Origin: Streptomyces sp. NBC_00443
GTDB taxonomy: Bacteria; Actinomycetota; Actinomycetes; Streptomycetales; Streptomycetaceae
NCBI RefSeq assembly: GCF_036014175.1
Contig: NZ_CP107917.1
Span: forward strand, 992,001 to 1,056,000
Reading direction: 5' to 3'
DNA length: 64,000 nt
Each line of letters opens with the position of its first letter. The stretch's first letter is position 1. Below are positions 32,894 to 42,227 of the stretch, piece by piece. The notes under the pieces are model-generated. The model did no database searches and was not told where the DNA came from. It saw nothing but the letters and a program-made list of their open reading frames with translations. Position numbers and translations under genes: made by a program.

Positions 32894-33064
32894 ATGGCTG
32901 TCCCCAAGCGGAAGATGTCCCGCAGCAACACCCGTCACCGCCGCGCCCAGTGGAAGGCGAGCACACCGCAGCTCGTGCCCGTCACCATCGACGGCGTCAG
33001 CCACCTCGTGCCGCAGCACCTGGTGAAGGCGTACGAGCGCGGACTGCTGCAACCCGAGGGCTGA
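32894..33064 (+). CDS. rpmF: 50S ribosomal protein bL32, zinc-free paralogue
   Basis: 56 aa. N-terminus [21 protein letters not shown] is the bL32 signature. There is no cysteine anywhere, whereas zinc-binding bL32 has four, so this is the C-minus form made in zinc deficiency to free zinc from ribosomes. ATG with GAGGAGG 7 bases upstream. Monocistronic, behind a Zur-like palindrome. Confidence 0.93.
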   Translation: MAVPKRKMSRSNTRHRRAQWKASTPQLVPVTIDGVSHLVPQHLVKAYERGLLQPEG

Positions 33065-33158
33065 CCCGGGGTGGCCATGGGCCGACTCCCCCGCCGCCGT
33101 CCTGACTACTCTGGTGGAGGGCCGGTCCTGCTCGCGCAGCGCGAGAAGGGAGCCGCGG

Positions 33159-34826
33159 ATGACCGAGCGGACGATGGACGGGGCAGCCGCGGACACGTTG
33201 CGGCAGGCCAGGGATGCCGCCGCGCGTGAGGCGTGGGCCGAGACATACCGGTTGCTGAGCCGCCTGGACGCCGGCCGGCTCACCCCCGACGACTGCGCCG
33301 CGTTCGCCGACGCCGCCTGGTGGACGGGCCGTGTCGACGAGTCGATCGACCGGCGGACACTGGCCTACTCCGGGTATGTCACGGCGGGGGCCGCCCCCCA
33401 GGCGGGGCATTCGGCGTGGCTGCTGTTCTACGAGCACCAACTGGCGGGCCGTACGGGCGTGGCCGCCGGGTGGCTGGGGCGGGCCCGGCGGCATCTGAGC
33501 GGTGAGCCGGAGTGTGTCGAGCAGTGCTACCTCGCCTGGGTCGACGCGGAGGACGCTCAGCGACGCGGTGCGTTCGACGAGGCGATGGCTGCGGCTCGGC
33601 ACATGGCCGGGATCGCGCGGCGTCGCGGCAGCCCGGATCTGCTCGCCATGGGCGTCCAGGCGCAGGCGGGCGTGCTGGTGGCCCGGGGACGCGTCCGAGA
33701 GGGGCTCGATCTGCTGGACGAGGCAATGTGCTCGGCCATGGCAGGTGAGCTCAGCTCCTTCTTCACCGGCTGGGTCTACTGCCTGGGCCTGCAGCAGTCC
33801 ATGGCCTGCGTCGATCTGGGACGCGCCGCCGAATGGACCGACGCGGCCATGCGGTGGTGCGCGGCGATGCCGGCCGAGAACAACTTCCGGGGACTGTGCC
33901 GCGTGCACCGGGTCGAAGTGCTTGAGCTGCGCGGCAGCTGGCCCGAGGCGCTCACCGAGGCGGAGCGGACCTGTGCGGAGGTGCTGCCGAACGAGCGGCG
34001 AACGGCCGCCGAGGCGGTCTACCTGGGCGGCCAGATCCAGCGGCGGCGCGGCGAACTCACGGCGGCCGAGCGGTCGTACGACCGCGCCCATGAACTCGGC
34101 CGCGACCCGCAGCCCGGCCTCGCCCTGCTGCGGCTGGCCCAGGGGAAGGCCGACGCCGCGGCTGCCGCCCTGCGGCATGCGGGCGGAGTCGACGCAGGCG
34201 GTCTCACGCGGTGCCGACTGCTGGCTGCCCAGGTGGAGGTGTGCCTGGCACTGGGCCGGACCGCCGAGGCACGCACGGCCGCCGAAGAGCTTGACTCCCT
34301 GGCCCGCGACTGGCAGCGGCGGTGCGGTTCGCAGACGACTCTGCTGCATGCGAGCGCCGCCACGGCGTCCGGCGCGGTGGCCTTCGCGGCCCGTGACCTC
34401 GACCGGGCGCTGCCCCGGCTGCGCCGGGCGTTGACGCTCTGGCTGGAGCTGCGGGTGCCGTACGAAGCGGCCCAGGTGCGGATGACCCTGGCCGCCGCCG
34501 ACCGGGCCGCCGGGGACGCCGAGGGTGCCCGGATGGAGCTGCGGGCAGCCGAGCAGGTGTTCCGGCAACTGGGCGCCGTACCGGACGCGCTCCGGGCGGC
34601 CGCTCTGCTCGCCGATGTGCGCCCGGGGCGGCCCGGTGGGCTCACCGAGCGGGAGATCCAGGTGCTGCGGCTGGTCGCGGCCGGCCGCACGAACCGCGGC
34701 GTCGCGGCGGAGCTGGTGATCAGCGAGCACACCGTTGCCCGGCATCTGAACAACATCTTCGCCAAGCTCGAGGTGTCCTCGCGAGCAGCGGCGACGGGGT
34801 ACGCGTACCGGCACGGCCTCGCGTGA
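33159..34826 (+). CDS. LuxR-type regulator with TPR-like N-terminus
   Basis: 555 aa. The N-terminal about 480 residues are helical repeats rich in A-x-x-A-L (tetratricopeptide-like), and the last 65 residues are a LuxR helix-turn-helix (L-T-E-R-E-I-Q-V-L-R-L-V-A-A-G-R-T-N then S-E-H-T-V-A-R-H-L-N-N-I-F). No Walker motif, so a LAL relative without the ATPase. ATG chosen for GAAGGGAG upstream. It precedes the oxidase gene and may control it. Confidence 0.88.
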   Translation: MTERTMDGAAADTLRQARDAAAREAWAETYRLLSRLDAGRLTPDDCAAFADAAWWTGRVDESIDRRTLAYSGYVTAGAAPQAGHSAWLLFYEHQLAGRTGVAAGWLGRARRHLSGEPECVEQCYLAWVDAEDAQRRGAFDEAMAAARHMAGIARRRGSPDLLAMGVQAQAGVLVARGRVREGLDLLDEAMCSAMAGELSSFFTGWVYCLGLQQSMACVDLGRAAEWTDAAMRWCAAMPAENNFRGLCRVHRVEVLELRGSWPEALTEAERTCAEVLPNERRTAAEAVYLGGQIQRRRGELTAAERSYDRAHELGRDPQPGLALLRLAQGKADAAAAALRHAGGVDAGGLTRCRLLAAQVEVCLALGRTAEARTAAEELDSLARDWQRRCGSQTTLLHASAATASGAVAFAARDLDRALPRLRRALTLWLELRVPYEAAQVRMTLAAADRAAGDAEGARMELRAAEQVFRQLGAVPDALRAAALLADVRPGRPGGLTEREIQVLRLVAAGRTNRGVAAELVISEHTVARHLNNIFAKLEVSSRAAATGYAYRHGLA

Positions 34827-34957
34827 CGCGTATGGGCCGTTCCGCCCATGCACCGCTTCCCCCTGGATGGGCGATTCCGGCGATGAGCACGGCCGCTGCG
34901 CGCGCGTACACCGGTGGTGTATCCCTCCTCCCGGCACAGGAACGGAGAGCGGCGGCC

Positions 34958-36331
34958 ATGACCACCTCCACAGCGACCCTCGACCACCGGCTGACGGACG
35001 GGCTGCACGGCGACGTCGTCGTGCCCGGCGACCCGGCCTACGACGAGGCCCGCAAGGTCTACAACGCCATGCACGACAAGCGGCCGGCCGTCATCGTGCG
35101 GGCCGTCGACGCGGGCGACGTCGTCGCCACGGTGGACTTCGCCCGCGAGCAGGGTCTGCCGCTCGCCGTGCGCGGCGGCAGTCACAGCGTCCCCGGCCAC
35201 GGCACGTGTGACGGCGGGGTCGTCCTCGACCTGGGCCGGATGCGCGGGGTCCGCGTCGATCCCGGCGCCCGCACCGCGTGGGTGGAGGGTGGCTGCACCT
35301 GGGCGGACGTCGATCACGCCACGCACGCGTTCGGGCTGGCCACCACCGGCGGGGTCGTCTCCACGACCGGCGTGGGCGGTCTGACCACCGGCGGCGGCAT
35401 GGGCCACCTGGCCCGGCGTTGCGGTCTGGCCTGCGACAACCTCGTCTCGGTGGACCTGGTCACGGCCGACGGATCCTTCCTGACCTGCACGGACGACCAG
35501 CACAGCGATCTGATGTGGGCGGTGCGCGGAGGCGGCGGCAACTTCGGCGTCGTCACGTCCTTCGCGTTCCGGCTGCACCCCATCGCGGACATCCTCGGCG
35601 GGCCGACGTTCTTCCCGCTCGACGCCGACGTGATCCGCCGGTACCGGGAGCTGGTCGCCGAGGCGGACGAACGGCTCGGCGCCGTCCTCGTCGTGGGGCT
35701 CGGACCACCGGTGCCGTTCCTGCCCGAACGCTGGCACGGGCGGCCGATGTGCGGCGTTGTCACCTGCTGGAGCGGACCGCGGGACGAGGACGACGAGATC
35801 CGGGACCGGGTCGCCGCACTCGGGCCGGTGCTGGGCCGGCACCTGGAGCGCATGCCCTACCCCGTGATCAACACCCTCTTCGACGAGTTGGTACCCGCCG
35901 GGCTGTACCACTACTGGAAAGGCAGCTTCACCAAGGACCTGCCGGACGGCGCCGTCGATGCCCTCGTCGGGTACGGCGCCGCCACGCCCTCGATCCAGAG
36001 CGTCACGGTCGTCTTCCCCATCGACGGGGCCTGCCATCGCGTCGGACCGGAGGAGACCGCCTTCTCCTACCGGGACGCCGACTACTCGATCGCGCTCAGC
36101 CCGACACTCACCACCCGTGAGGAGTGCGAGGACCGCAAGGACTGGGTGCGCGCCTTCCACCGGGCGCTCGAACCGCACTCCATGGGCGGCGGCTACGTGA
36201 ACTTCATGGACGGCGACGACCAGGACCGCGTGCGGGCCAACTACCGCGCGAACTACGACCGTCTCAGGGATCTGAAACGGCGCCACGACCCGGGGAACCT
36301 GTTCCGCCTGAACCACAACATCGCACCGTGA
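34958..36331 (+). CDS. FAD-binding oxidoreductase, berberine bridge enzyme-like
   Basis: 457 aa. PCMH-type FAD domain at about 40-215: V-R-G-G-S-H-S-V-P-G-H-G (His for covalent flavin), G-G-L-T-T-G-G-G-M-G-H-L-A-R-R-C-G-L-A-C-D-N, then R-G-G-G-G-N-F-G-V-V-T. Ends with the BBE motif Y-x-x-N-Y-x-R-L-x-x-L-K-x-x-H-D-P-x-N-L-F-R-x-N. Could oxidise sugars, alkaloids or aromatic metabolites. No signal peptide, so intracellular. Follows the LuxR-type gene by 131 bases. Confidence 0.9.
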   Translation: MTTSTATLDHRLTDGLHGDVVVPGDPAYDEARKVYNAMHDKRPAVIVRAVDAGDVVATVDFAREQGLPLAVRGGSHSVPGHGTCDGGVVLDLGRMRGVRVDPGARTAWVEGGCTWADVDHATHAFGLATTGGVVSTTGVGGLTTGGGMGHLARRCGLACDNLVSVDLVTADGSFLTCTDDQHSDLMWAVRGGGGNFGVVTSFAFRLHPIADILGGPTFFPLDADVIRRYRELVAEADERLGAVLVVGLGPPVPFLPERWHGRPMCGVVTCWSGPRDEDDEIRDRVAALGPVLGRHLERMPYPVINTLFDELVPAGLYHYWKGSFTKDLPDGAVDALVGYGAATPSIQSVTVVFPIDGACHRVGPEETAFSYRDADYSIALSPTLTTREECEDRKDWVRAFHRALEPHSMGGGYVNFMDGDDQDRVRANYRANYDRLRDLKRRHDPGNLFRLNHNIAP

Positions 36332-36365
36332 GGAATCCTGCGGGCTCCCCGGTGTTGAACCCGGT

Positions 36366-37364
36366 ATGAGCTCCGTGATCGCCTCGACCCGTTTCTCCGT
36401 CCTCGACCGCTCCCGCACCCGCGAGGGCCGCCCGACCGGAGAAGCGCTGCGTGACACCGTGCGGCTGGCGCGGGAGCTGGAGGAGCTGGGCTATCACCGC
36501 GTCTGGGTCTCGGAGCATCACGGTGTGCCCGGTGTCGCCGGCTCGGCGCCGACCGTGCTGGCCGCCGCTGTCGCCGCCGCGACCCGCACGATCCGGGTGG
36601 GAACCGGCGGGGTGATGCTGCCCAACCACCAACCCCTGGTCGTGGCCGAGCAGTTCGGGGTGCTGGAGTCCCTCTTCCCCGGCCGTATCGACATGGGGCT
36701 CGGGCGATCGGTCGGCTTCACGGACGGCGTCCGCAAGGCGCTCGGGCGGGACAAGGGGGACGCCGAGGACTTCGCGGCGCAGATCGGGGAGCTGCTCGAC
36801 TGGTTCCGCGGCACCTCGCCGACCGGTGTGCACGCACGGCCCGCCGAGGGACTGACCGTGCCGCCGTTCGTGCTGGCGATGGGCGAGGGCGCGGACATCG
36901 CGGCCCGCGCCGGGCTGCCCATGGTCATCGGTGATCTGCGGAACCGGGAGAAGATGCGGCGCGGGATCGCTCACTATCGCGACCGCTTCCAGCCCTCCGC
37001 CTGGGCCGGTGAGCCGTACGTCGTCATCTCCGGCTCGATCGCGGTGGCCGGCACGCCCGAGGAGGCGCGGCGGCTGCTCGTGCCGGAGGCCTGGGCGATG
37101 GCGTACTCGCGCACGCACGGCACCTTCCCGCCGCTGGCTCCCGCCGAGCGCGTCGAGGCGCTGGCCATGACCGACAAGGAGCGCGGCTTCTACGAGGGCG
37201 GCCTCGCCGGGCACATCGCGGGCACTCAGGAGCAGGTCGCGCACGAGCTGGAGACGGTGCTGAAGGAGACGGAGGCGCAGGAGGTGCTGGTCACGACGAG
37301 CACGTACGACCGTGAGGCGCTGGTGGACTCCTACCGGCGGCTCGCCCGGATCACCTCTGCATGA
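36366..37364 (+). CDS. LLM-class flavin-dependent oxidoreductase
   Basis: 332 aa, bacterial luciferase-like TIM barrel. V-W-V-S-E-H-H-G at about 46-53, R-V-G-T-G-G-V-M-L-P-N-H-Q-P-L-V-V-A-E-Q-F near 78-98 and R-I-D-M-G-L-G-R are typical of the MsnO8-like subgroup. Uses reduced FMN (or F420) to oxidise small substrates. ATG 34 bases after the previous gene, so likely co-transcribed. Confidence 0.9.
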   Translation: MSSVIASTRFSVLDRSRTREGRPTGEALRDTVRLARELEELGYHRVWVSEHHGVPGVAGSAPTVLAAAVAAATRTIRVGTGGVMLPNHQPLVVAEQFGVLESLFPGRIDMGLGRSVGFTDGVRKALGRDKGDAEDFAAQIGELLDWFRGTSPTGVHARPAEGLTVPPFVLAMGEGADIAARAGLPMVIGDLRNREKMRRGIAHYRDRFQPSAWAGEPYVVISGSIAVAGTPEEARRLLVPEAWAMAYSRTHGTFPPLAPAERVEALAMTDKERGFYEGGLAGHIAGTQEQVAHELETVLKETEAQEVLVTTSTYDREALVDSYRRLARITSA

Positions 37365-37389
37365 TCCGCGCGAGCCGCCTGGCCGGGCC

Positions 37390-38706
37390 TCAGTCCGTGT
37401 CGCGCGGGTCGAACGACTTGGTGTCGATCGTCAGCGGCTTCGGGAACGCGGTCGCCACCGAGTCCCACCGCGTGAACTTGAAGTTGGTGCCCTCCCGGTC
37501 CCCGTCGGCGGGCGCGGCCTCGCCGTCGTGGGTGACGAGCAGGCCCTTGGGGAACGAGCGGCCGAGCGGCACGTTGACCACGGCGGCGCCGTCGGAGTGC
37601 TGCACCCCGTCGGTGGCGGCGCTGTCGGTGACGGCGAAGGAGCCGAGGTAGGCGTTGCGGCCCTGGCGCTCGTACACCGCGAAGGTGTTGTCGCCCTGGC
37701 TGGAGGCGAGCAGGTATCCCTTGCCGTCGGCGGCGTGGTAGATCGCGGCGCCCTCGGCGTCGGCGCTCAGGTGCTCACCGCCGAAGCCGGGGTCGCCCGC
37801 GGTGTCGATGACGCACTCCTCTTCCTCGGCGTCATACGTCCACGGAGTGCCGTACTCCCGCACCCGGTCGATCAGCTCGGGCCGGCCGAACTCCTCGTCG
37901 TCGAGGTCGACCCGCCACAGCCCGACGTCCTCCTGGGCCGCGTACAGGACGTGCTTCTCCCGGTCGACGACCATGCCCTCGACCTGCGCGCGATCGCCGG
38001 GGTCGGCGCACGGTGTCCAGCCCTTGCCGTTCGGCAGCGTGAAGGAGCCGGGCAGGTCGAGGGTGTCCTCGGCCTTGTAGCCGACGCGGCCGCCCCGGTC
38101 CGCCAGCTGCAGCAGCCGTACCCGGGTCTCCGAGCGGCGCGAGACGACCACGTAGGCGTTGTCGTCGTCGCTGAAGGCGGCCAGCCCGTAGGCGGTGCGC
38201 TGGTCGTCGACCTCGGCCTCGCTCGCGGAGAAGACCGGAGCGGCGCCGGCCGCTGTCACGTCCTTCAGCGGGGGCCTGCCCGCCGCCACCGCGGCCGGGT
38301 CGATCGCGTAGGCCCGGACACGGTCCCGGCCACGATCGCTGACCAGGGCCAGGTCGGTCTTCTTGCCGCCCAGTTCGAAGCCGTAGACGACGTCGACGTT
38401 GTTGAAGCGGCCGGGCGCGGCGTTCTCGCCGGGTGCCGCGGGCGCGGCGATGTGCTGGAGCCGCTTGCCGTCGAGGCCGTAGACGTCGAGGCCGGCCTCC
38501 TTGAGGGTGCTGATCACGAGGCTGCGGCCCGCGTTGTGGGGGTCGACCCAGACGGCCGGGTCGTCGGCGTCGGCGTTGCCGCCCGCCTCGTCGTCGTACA
38601 CGGCGGGGGTCTCCACGCGCGCGGAGACGGAGACCGGCTGCGGGGCGGACGCGCCCGTGACCATCAGCAGCGCGGCGGTGAGAGTGCTCAGAGCTGAGGC
38701 GCTCAC
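37390..38706 (-). CDS. Secreted 3-phytase (beta-propeller)
   Basis: 438 aa. GTG start with GAGGAG, then a Sec signal peptide of about 25 residues (A-L-S-T-L-T-A-A-L-L-M-V-T-G-A-S-A). The mature part is a six-bladed beta-propeller phytase: D-A-D-D-P-A-V-W-V at about 45-53, S-D-R-G-R-D-R, V-E-G-M-V-V-D and E-G-A-A-I-Y. Releases phosphate from phytate outside the cell with calcium. The longer frame upstream to 38841 runs through promoter DNA. Usually phosphate-regulated, but I see no clear PHO box. Confidence 0.92.
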   Translation of the reverse strand: MSASALSTLTAALLMVTGASAPQPVSVSARVETPAVYDDEAGGNADADDPAVWVDPHNAGRSLVISTLKEAGLDVYGLDGKRLQHIAAPAAPGENAAPGRFNNVDVVYGFELGGKKTDLALVSDRGRDRVRAYAIDPAAVAAGRPPLKDVTAAGAAPVFSASEAEVDDQRTAYGLAAFSDDDNAYVVVSRRSETRVRLLQLADRGGRVGYKAEDTLDLPGSFTLPNGKGWTPCADPGDRAQVEGMVVDREKHVLYAAQEDVGLWRVDLDDEEFGRPELIDRVREYGTPWTYDAEEEECVIDTAGDPGFGGEHLSADAEGAAIYHAADGKGYLLASSQGDNTFAVYERQGRNAYLGSFAVTDSAATDGVQHSDGAAVVNVPLGRSFPKGLLVTHDGEAAPADGDREGTNFKFTRWDSVATAFPKPLTIDTKSFDPRDTD

Positions 38707-38875
38707 GATACTCCTCGGTAGGAAGAGAGACTGGCGAGACGGTATGGGTGGCCGGTGTGGGTGAGCCGACGACATCGTGAACAGCAGGTGGCTCATGCGG
38801 CCCGTGCGCCCCGTTCGTTTAGAATTGCGGGGTTTGCCCACGACACCGACGCGTACCTTCCGGAGCCCTCACCCC

Positions 38876-41209
38876 ATGCACTCCCCGCACGACCCCTACG
38901 TCCGCGTCCGCGGCGCCCGTGAACACAACCTCAAGGGCGTGGACGTCGACATCCCCCGGGATGTGCTGGCCGTGTTCACCGGTGTGTCCGGGTCCGGGAA
39001 GTCGTCGCTCGCCTTCGGCACGATCTACGCGGAGGCCCAGCGCCGCTACTTCGAGTCGGTCGCGCCGTACGCGCGCAGGCTGATCCACCAGGTCGGTGCG
39101 CCGAAGGTCGGCGAGATCACCGGGCTGCCACCCGCCGTGTCCCTCCAGCAGCGCCGCTCGGCGCCGACGTCCCGCTCCTCCGTGGGCACGGTCACCAACC
39201 TCTCCAACTCCCTGCGGATGCTGTACTCCCGGGCGGGCGACTACCCGCCGGGCGCCGCGCGGCTCGACTCGGACTCCTTCTCACCGAACACGGCGGTGGG
39301 GGCGTGCCCGGAGTGCCACGGGCTCGGGCAAGTGCACCGTACGACCGAGGAGTTGCTGGTCCCCGATCCGGGGCTGTCGGTCCGGGAGGGCGCGATCGCC
39401 GCGTGGCCGGGTGCCTGGCAGGGGAAGAACCTGCGCGACATCCTCGACGCGCTCGGCCACGACGTCGACCGGCCCTGGCGCGAGCTGCCCGCCGAGGAGC
39501 GGGAGTGGATCCTGTTCACCGACGAGCAGCCGGTCGTCACCGTGCACCCGGTGCGCGACGCGGACCGCATCCAACGGCCCTACCAGGGCACGTACATGAG
39601 CGCCCGCAGGTACGTCATGAAGACGTTCGCCGACTCCAAGAGCCCGACCCTCAGGGCGAAGGCGGAGCGGTTCCTCGCCGCAGCGCCCTGTCCGGCGTGC
39701 GGCGGCAGCAGGCTGCGGCCCGAAGCGCTGGCGGTGACCTTCGGCGGCCGGACGATCGCCGATGTGGCCGCGCTGCCGCTCACGGAGCTGGCGGGGTTGC
39801 TGGAGGGCGGCTCCTCGGAGGCGGCCCGTGTCCTCACCGAGGACCTCAAGTCCCGTATCGGGCCCGTCGTCGAGCTCGGCCTCGGCTATCTGAGCCTCGA
39901 CCGCGCCACGCCCACGCTCTCGGCGGGCGAACTGCAGCGCCTGCGGCTCGCGACGCAGCTGCGGTCCGGGCTGTTCGGTGTCGTGTACGTCCTCGACGAG
40001 CCGTCCGCGGGGCTGCACCCGGCGGACACCGAGGCGCTGCTGACGGTGCTGGCGCGGCTGAAGGCGGCCGGGAACACGGTGTTCGTGGTCGAGCATCATC
40101 TCGACGTCATGCGCGGCGCCGACTGGCTGGTCGACGTGGGACCGCAGGCGGGTGAGCACGGCGGGCAGGTGCTGCACAGCGGGCCGGTGGCGGAGCTGGC
40201 GGCGGTCTCGGAGTCGGCGACCGCACGCTTCCTGTTCGAGGGCTCGCCCGCCGCAGTACGCCAAGTGCGTGCCCCGCGAGGCCAGTTGAAAGTCGGGCCG
40301 GTCACCCGGCACAACCTGCGCGGGGTGACCGCCGAGTTCCCGCTCGGTGTGTTCACGGCCGTCACCGGCGTCTCGGGTTCGGGCAAGTCCACGCTGATCG
40401 GCGAGATCACCGAGGAGCAGACGGATGTCGGGCGGCTGGTCTCGGTCGACCAGAAGCCGATCGGCCGCACCCCGCGCTCCAACCTCGCCACCTACACCGG
40501 GCTCTTCGACGTCGTACGCAAGGTGTTCGCGGCCACCGACGAGGCGCGGGCCCGTGGTTACGGCGTCGGGCGGTTCTCCTTCAACGTGGCGGGCGGTAGG
40601 TGCGAGACCTGTCAGGGCGAGGGGTTCGTCAGCGTGGAGCTGCTGTTCCTGCCGAGCACGTACGCGCCGTGCCCGGACTGCGGCGGGGCGCGCTACAACC
40701 CCGAGACGCTCCAAGTGGCGTACCGGGGACGGAACATCGCGCAGGTGCTGGACCTCACGGTCGAGGCGGCGGCGGAGTTCTTCGCGGACACCCCGGCCGT
40801 GGCCCGCAGCCTCGGCGCCCTGCTCGACGTCGGCCTCGGCTATCTGCGTCTCGGGCAGCCCGCCACCGAGCTGTCCGGCGGCGAGGCCCAGCGCATCAAG
40901 CTGGCGAGCGAGTTGCAGCGCGGCCGGCGCGGCCACACCCTCTACCTCCTCGACGAGCCGACGACCGGGCTCCACCCGGCCGACGTCGAGGTGCTGATGC
41001 GCCAGCTGCACGGGCTCGTCGACGCCGGGCACACCGTCGTCGTGGTCGAGCACGACATGTCCGTCGTCGCGGGCGCGGACTGGGTGATCGACCTGGGGCC
41101 GGGCGGTGGTGACGCGGGCGGACGGATCGTGGCGGCGGGCCCGCCCGCCCGGGTCGCGCGGGCGAGCGGCAGCGCCACGGCACCGTATCTGGCCCGGGTC
41201 ATGCCGTAA
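38876..41209 (+). CDS. Short UvrA-like ABC ATPase (class II UvrA)
   Basis: 777 aa versus about 950 for canonical UvrA. Two ATPase modules: Walker A G-V-S-G-S-G-K-S at about 36-43 and again near 495, signature L-S-A-G-E and L-S-G-G-E-A-Q-R. Zinc-finger cysteines C-P-E-C-H, C-P-A-C-G and C-E-T-C-Q/C-P-D-C-G are present. The missing 170 or so residues are consistent with loss of the UvrB-binding region, as in UvrA2/DrrC proteins, which protect DNA from bound antibiotics or repair independently of UvrB. Divergent from phytase; its end overlaps the convergent acyltransferase by 11 bases. Confidence 0.92.
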   Translation: MHSPHDPYVRVRGAREHNLKGVDVDIPRDVLAVFTGVSGSGKSSLAFGTIYAEAQRRYFESVAPYARRLIHQVGAPKVGEITGLPPAVSLQQRRSAPTSRSSVGTVTNLSNSLRMLYSRAGDYPPGAARLDSDSFSPNTAVGACPECHGLGQVHRTTEELLVPDPGLSVREGAIAAWPGAWQGKNLRDILDALGHDVDRPWRELPAEEREWILFTDEQPVVTVHPVRDADRIQRPYQGTYMSARRYVMKTFADSKSPTLRAKAERFLAAAPCPACGGSRLRPEALAVTFGGRTIADVAALPLTELAGLLEGGSSEAARVLTEDLKSRIGPVVELGLGYLSLDRATPTLSAGELQRLRLATQLRSGLFGVVYVLDEPSAGLHPADTEALLTVLARLKAAGNTVFVVEHHLDVMRGADWLVDVGPQAGEHGGQVLHSGPVAELAAVSESATARFLFEGSPAAVRQVRAPRGQLKVGPVTRHNLRGVTAEFPLGVFTAVTGVSGSGKSTLIGEITEEQTDVGRLVSVDQKPIGRTPRSNLATYTGLFDVVRKVFAATDEARARGYGVGRFSFNVAGGRCETCQGEGFVSVELLFLPSTYAPCPDCGGARYNPETLQVAYRGRNIAQVLDLTVEAAAEFFADTPAVARSLGALLDVGLGYLRLGQPATELSGGEAQRIKLASELQRGRRGHTLYLLDEPTTGLHPADVEVLMRQLHGLVDAGHTVVVVEHDMSVVAGADWVIDLGPGGGDAGGRIVAAGPPARVARASGSATAPYLARVMP

Positions 41210-42227
41210 GGGGCTCGGGCGACGGGGCGGACGGCGCCGCTTCGGCGACGGCGGCGGGTACGGCTTGGATTCCGCCCTTCGCCGGGAGCGCCACGGTGCG
41301 TGACGGCCGGGGGACCCGGACCTGATGGGCCCCCAGCAGCGCGGACACCTCGGCCGCGCGGGCCAGGGACCGGCGGTCGGGACGGCTGCCCGGCGCTATC
41401 GGCTCCCGCACGTCCGCCTCCGCGACCAGCTCGCGTGCCCTCACCACCCGCCACACCGAGGTGAGCAGCGAGTCCGCGCCGACGAAGGCGGCCGCCGTGC
41501 TGGGCGCGCCCTGGGCCACCCGGTAGCGCAGGCGGACCGGCTGGACCGGGACGCCCGCGTCGAGGGCGGCCTGGAACGCGGCCCGGCGGAAGTGGCCCTG
41601 GGCCCGTCCGCACCACGTACTGCCCTCGGGGAAGACGGCGACCGCCTCGCCTGCCCGCAACGCCTCGGCGATCCGGGCCACCGTCTCGGGCAGGGCGCGG
41701 ATCCGGTCCCGGTCGATGAACAGGGCACCGCTGCGGGCGGTCATCCACCCCGCCACCGGCCAGTCCCGGATCTCCGACTTGGCGAGCATCCGGGCCGGAC
41801 GGACGGCGGCGAGCAGCGGGATGTCCAGCCAGGAGACGTGGTTGGCGACCAGCAGCAGTCCGCCGTCGGGCGCGGCGCCGCCGTCGATCCGTACCCGGAC
41901 GCCGGCGGCCCGTACGACCCAGCGGGACCAGCGCCGGACCAGTCCGCCGGGTATCCGCCCGCCGAGCGGGCTGAGCAGGAACCCGGTGATCAGCAGGAGC
42001 AGGACCGCCGCGATCCGCAGGGCGGCCAGGGGTACGGCCCTGGCCGGTCCTGTCGCGTCCACGCACCCCTGCGGGGTGCAGGGGGCGCTGGGCCGCCAGA
42101 GGGTCGCCACCTCGACGGGGTGGGCCCGTGCGGCCGGTGCGCCGGTCGCCTGGGCCTTGGCGGCGGTCGCCGTGGGGATCCCGACGGCACCGAGGGAGGG
42201 GGTGCTCATGGCCGCCACGTCCGTCAC
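41199..42227 (-). CDS. 1-acyl-glycerol-3-phosphate acyltransferase-like, OlsA-like
   Basis: About 342 aa. PlsC-type acyltransferase: N-H-V-S-W-L-D (H-x4-D motif) at about 138-144, F-I-D-R and F-P-E-G-S-T. A hydrophobic span near residue 65-85 anchors it. Next to an OlsB-like gene it is most likely the O-acyltransferase that turns lyso-ornithine lipid into ornithine lipid. GTG at 42227 overlaps the upstream stop (GTGA); ATG at 42209 is an alternative start. Confidence 0.87.
   Translation of the reverse strand: MTDVAAMSTPSLGAVGIPTATAAKAQATGAPAARAHPVEVATLWRPSAPCTPQGCVDATGPARAVPLAALRIAAVLLLLITGFLLSPLGGRIPGGLVRRWSRWVVRAAGVRVRIDGGAAPDGGLLLVANHVSWLDIPLLAAVRPARMLAKSEIRDWPVAGWMTARSGALFIDRDRIRALPETVARIAEALRAGEAVAVFPEGSTWCGRAQGHFRRAAFQAALDAGVPVQPVRLRYRVAQGAPSTAAAFVGADSLLTSVWRVVRARELVAEADVREPIAPGSRPDRRSLARAAEVSALLGAHQVRVPRPSRTVALPAKGGIQAVPAAVAEAAPSAPSPEPLTA

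Noticed and set aside
38707..38875. Possible PHO box upstream of the phytase gene (GTTCACGATGT and GCTCACC on the minus strand)
   Set aside because: The two half units are about 16-17 bases apart instead of 11, and only one matches well.
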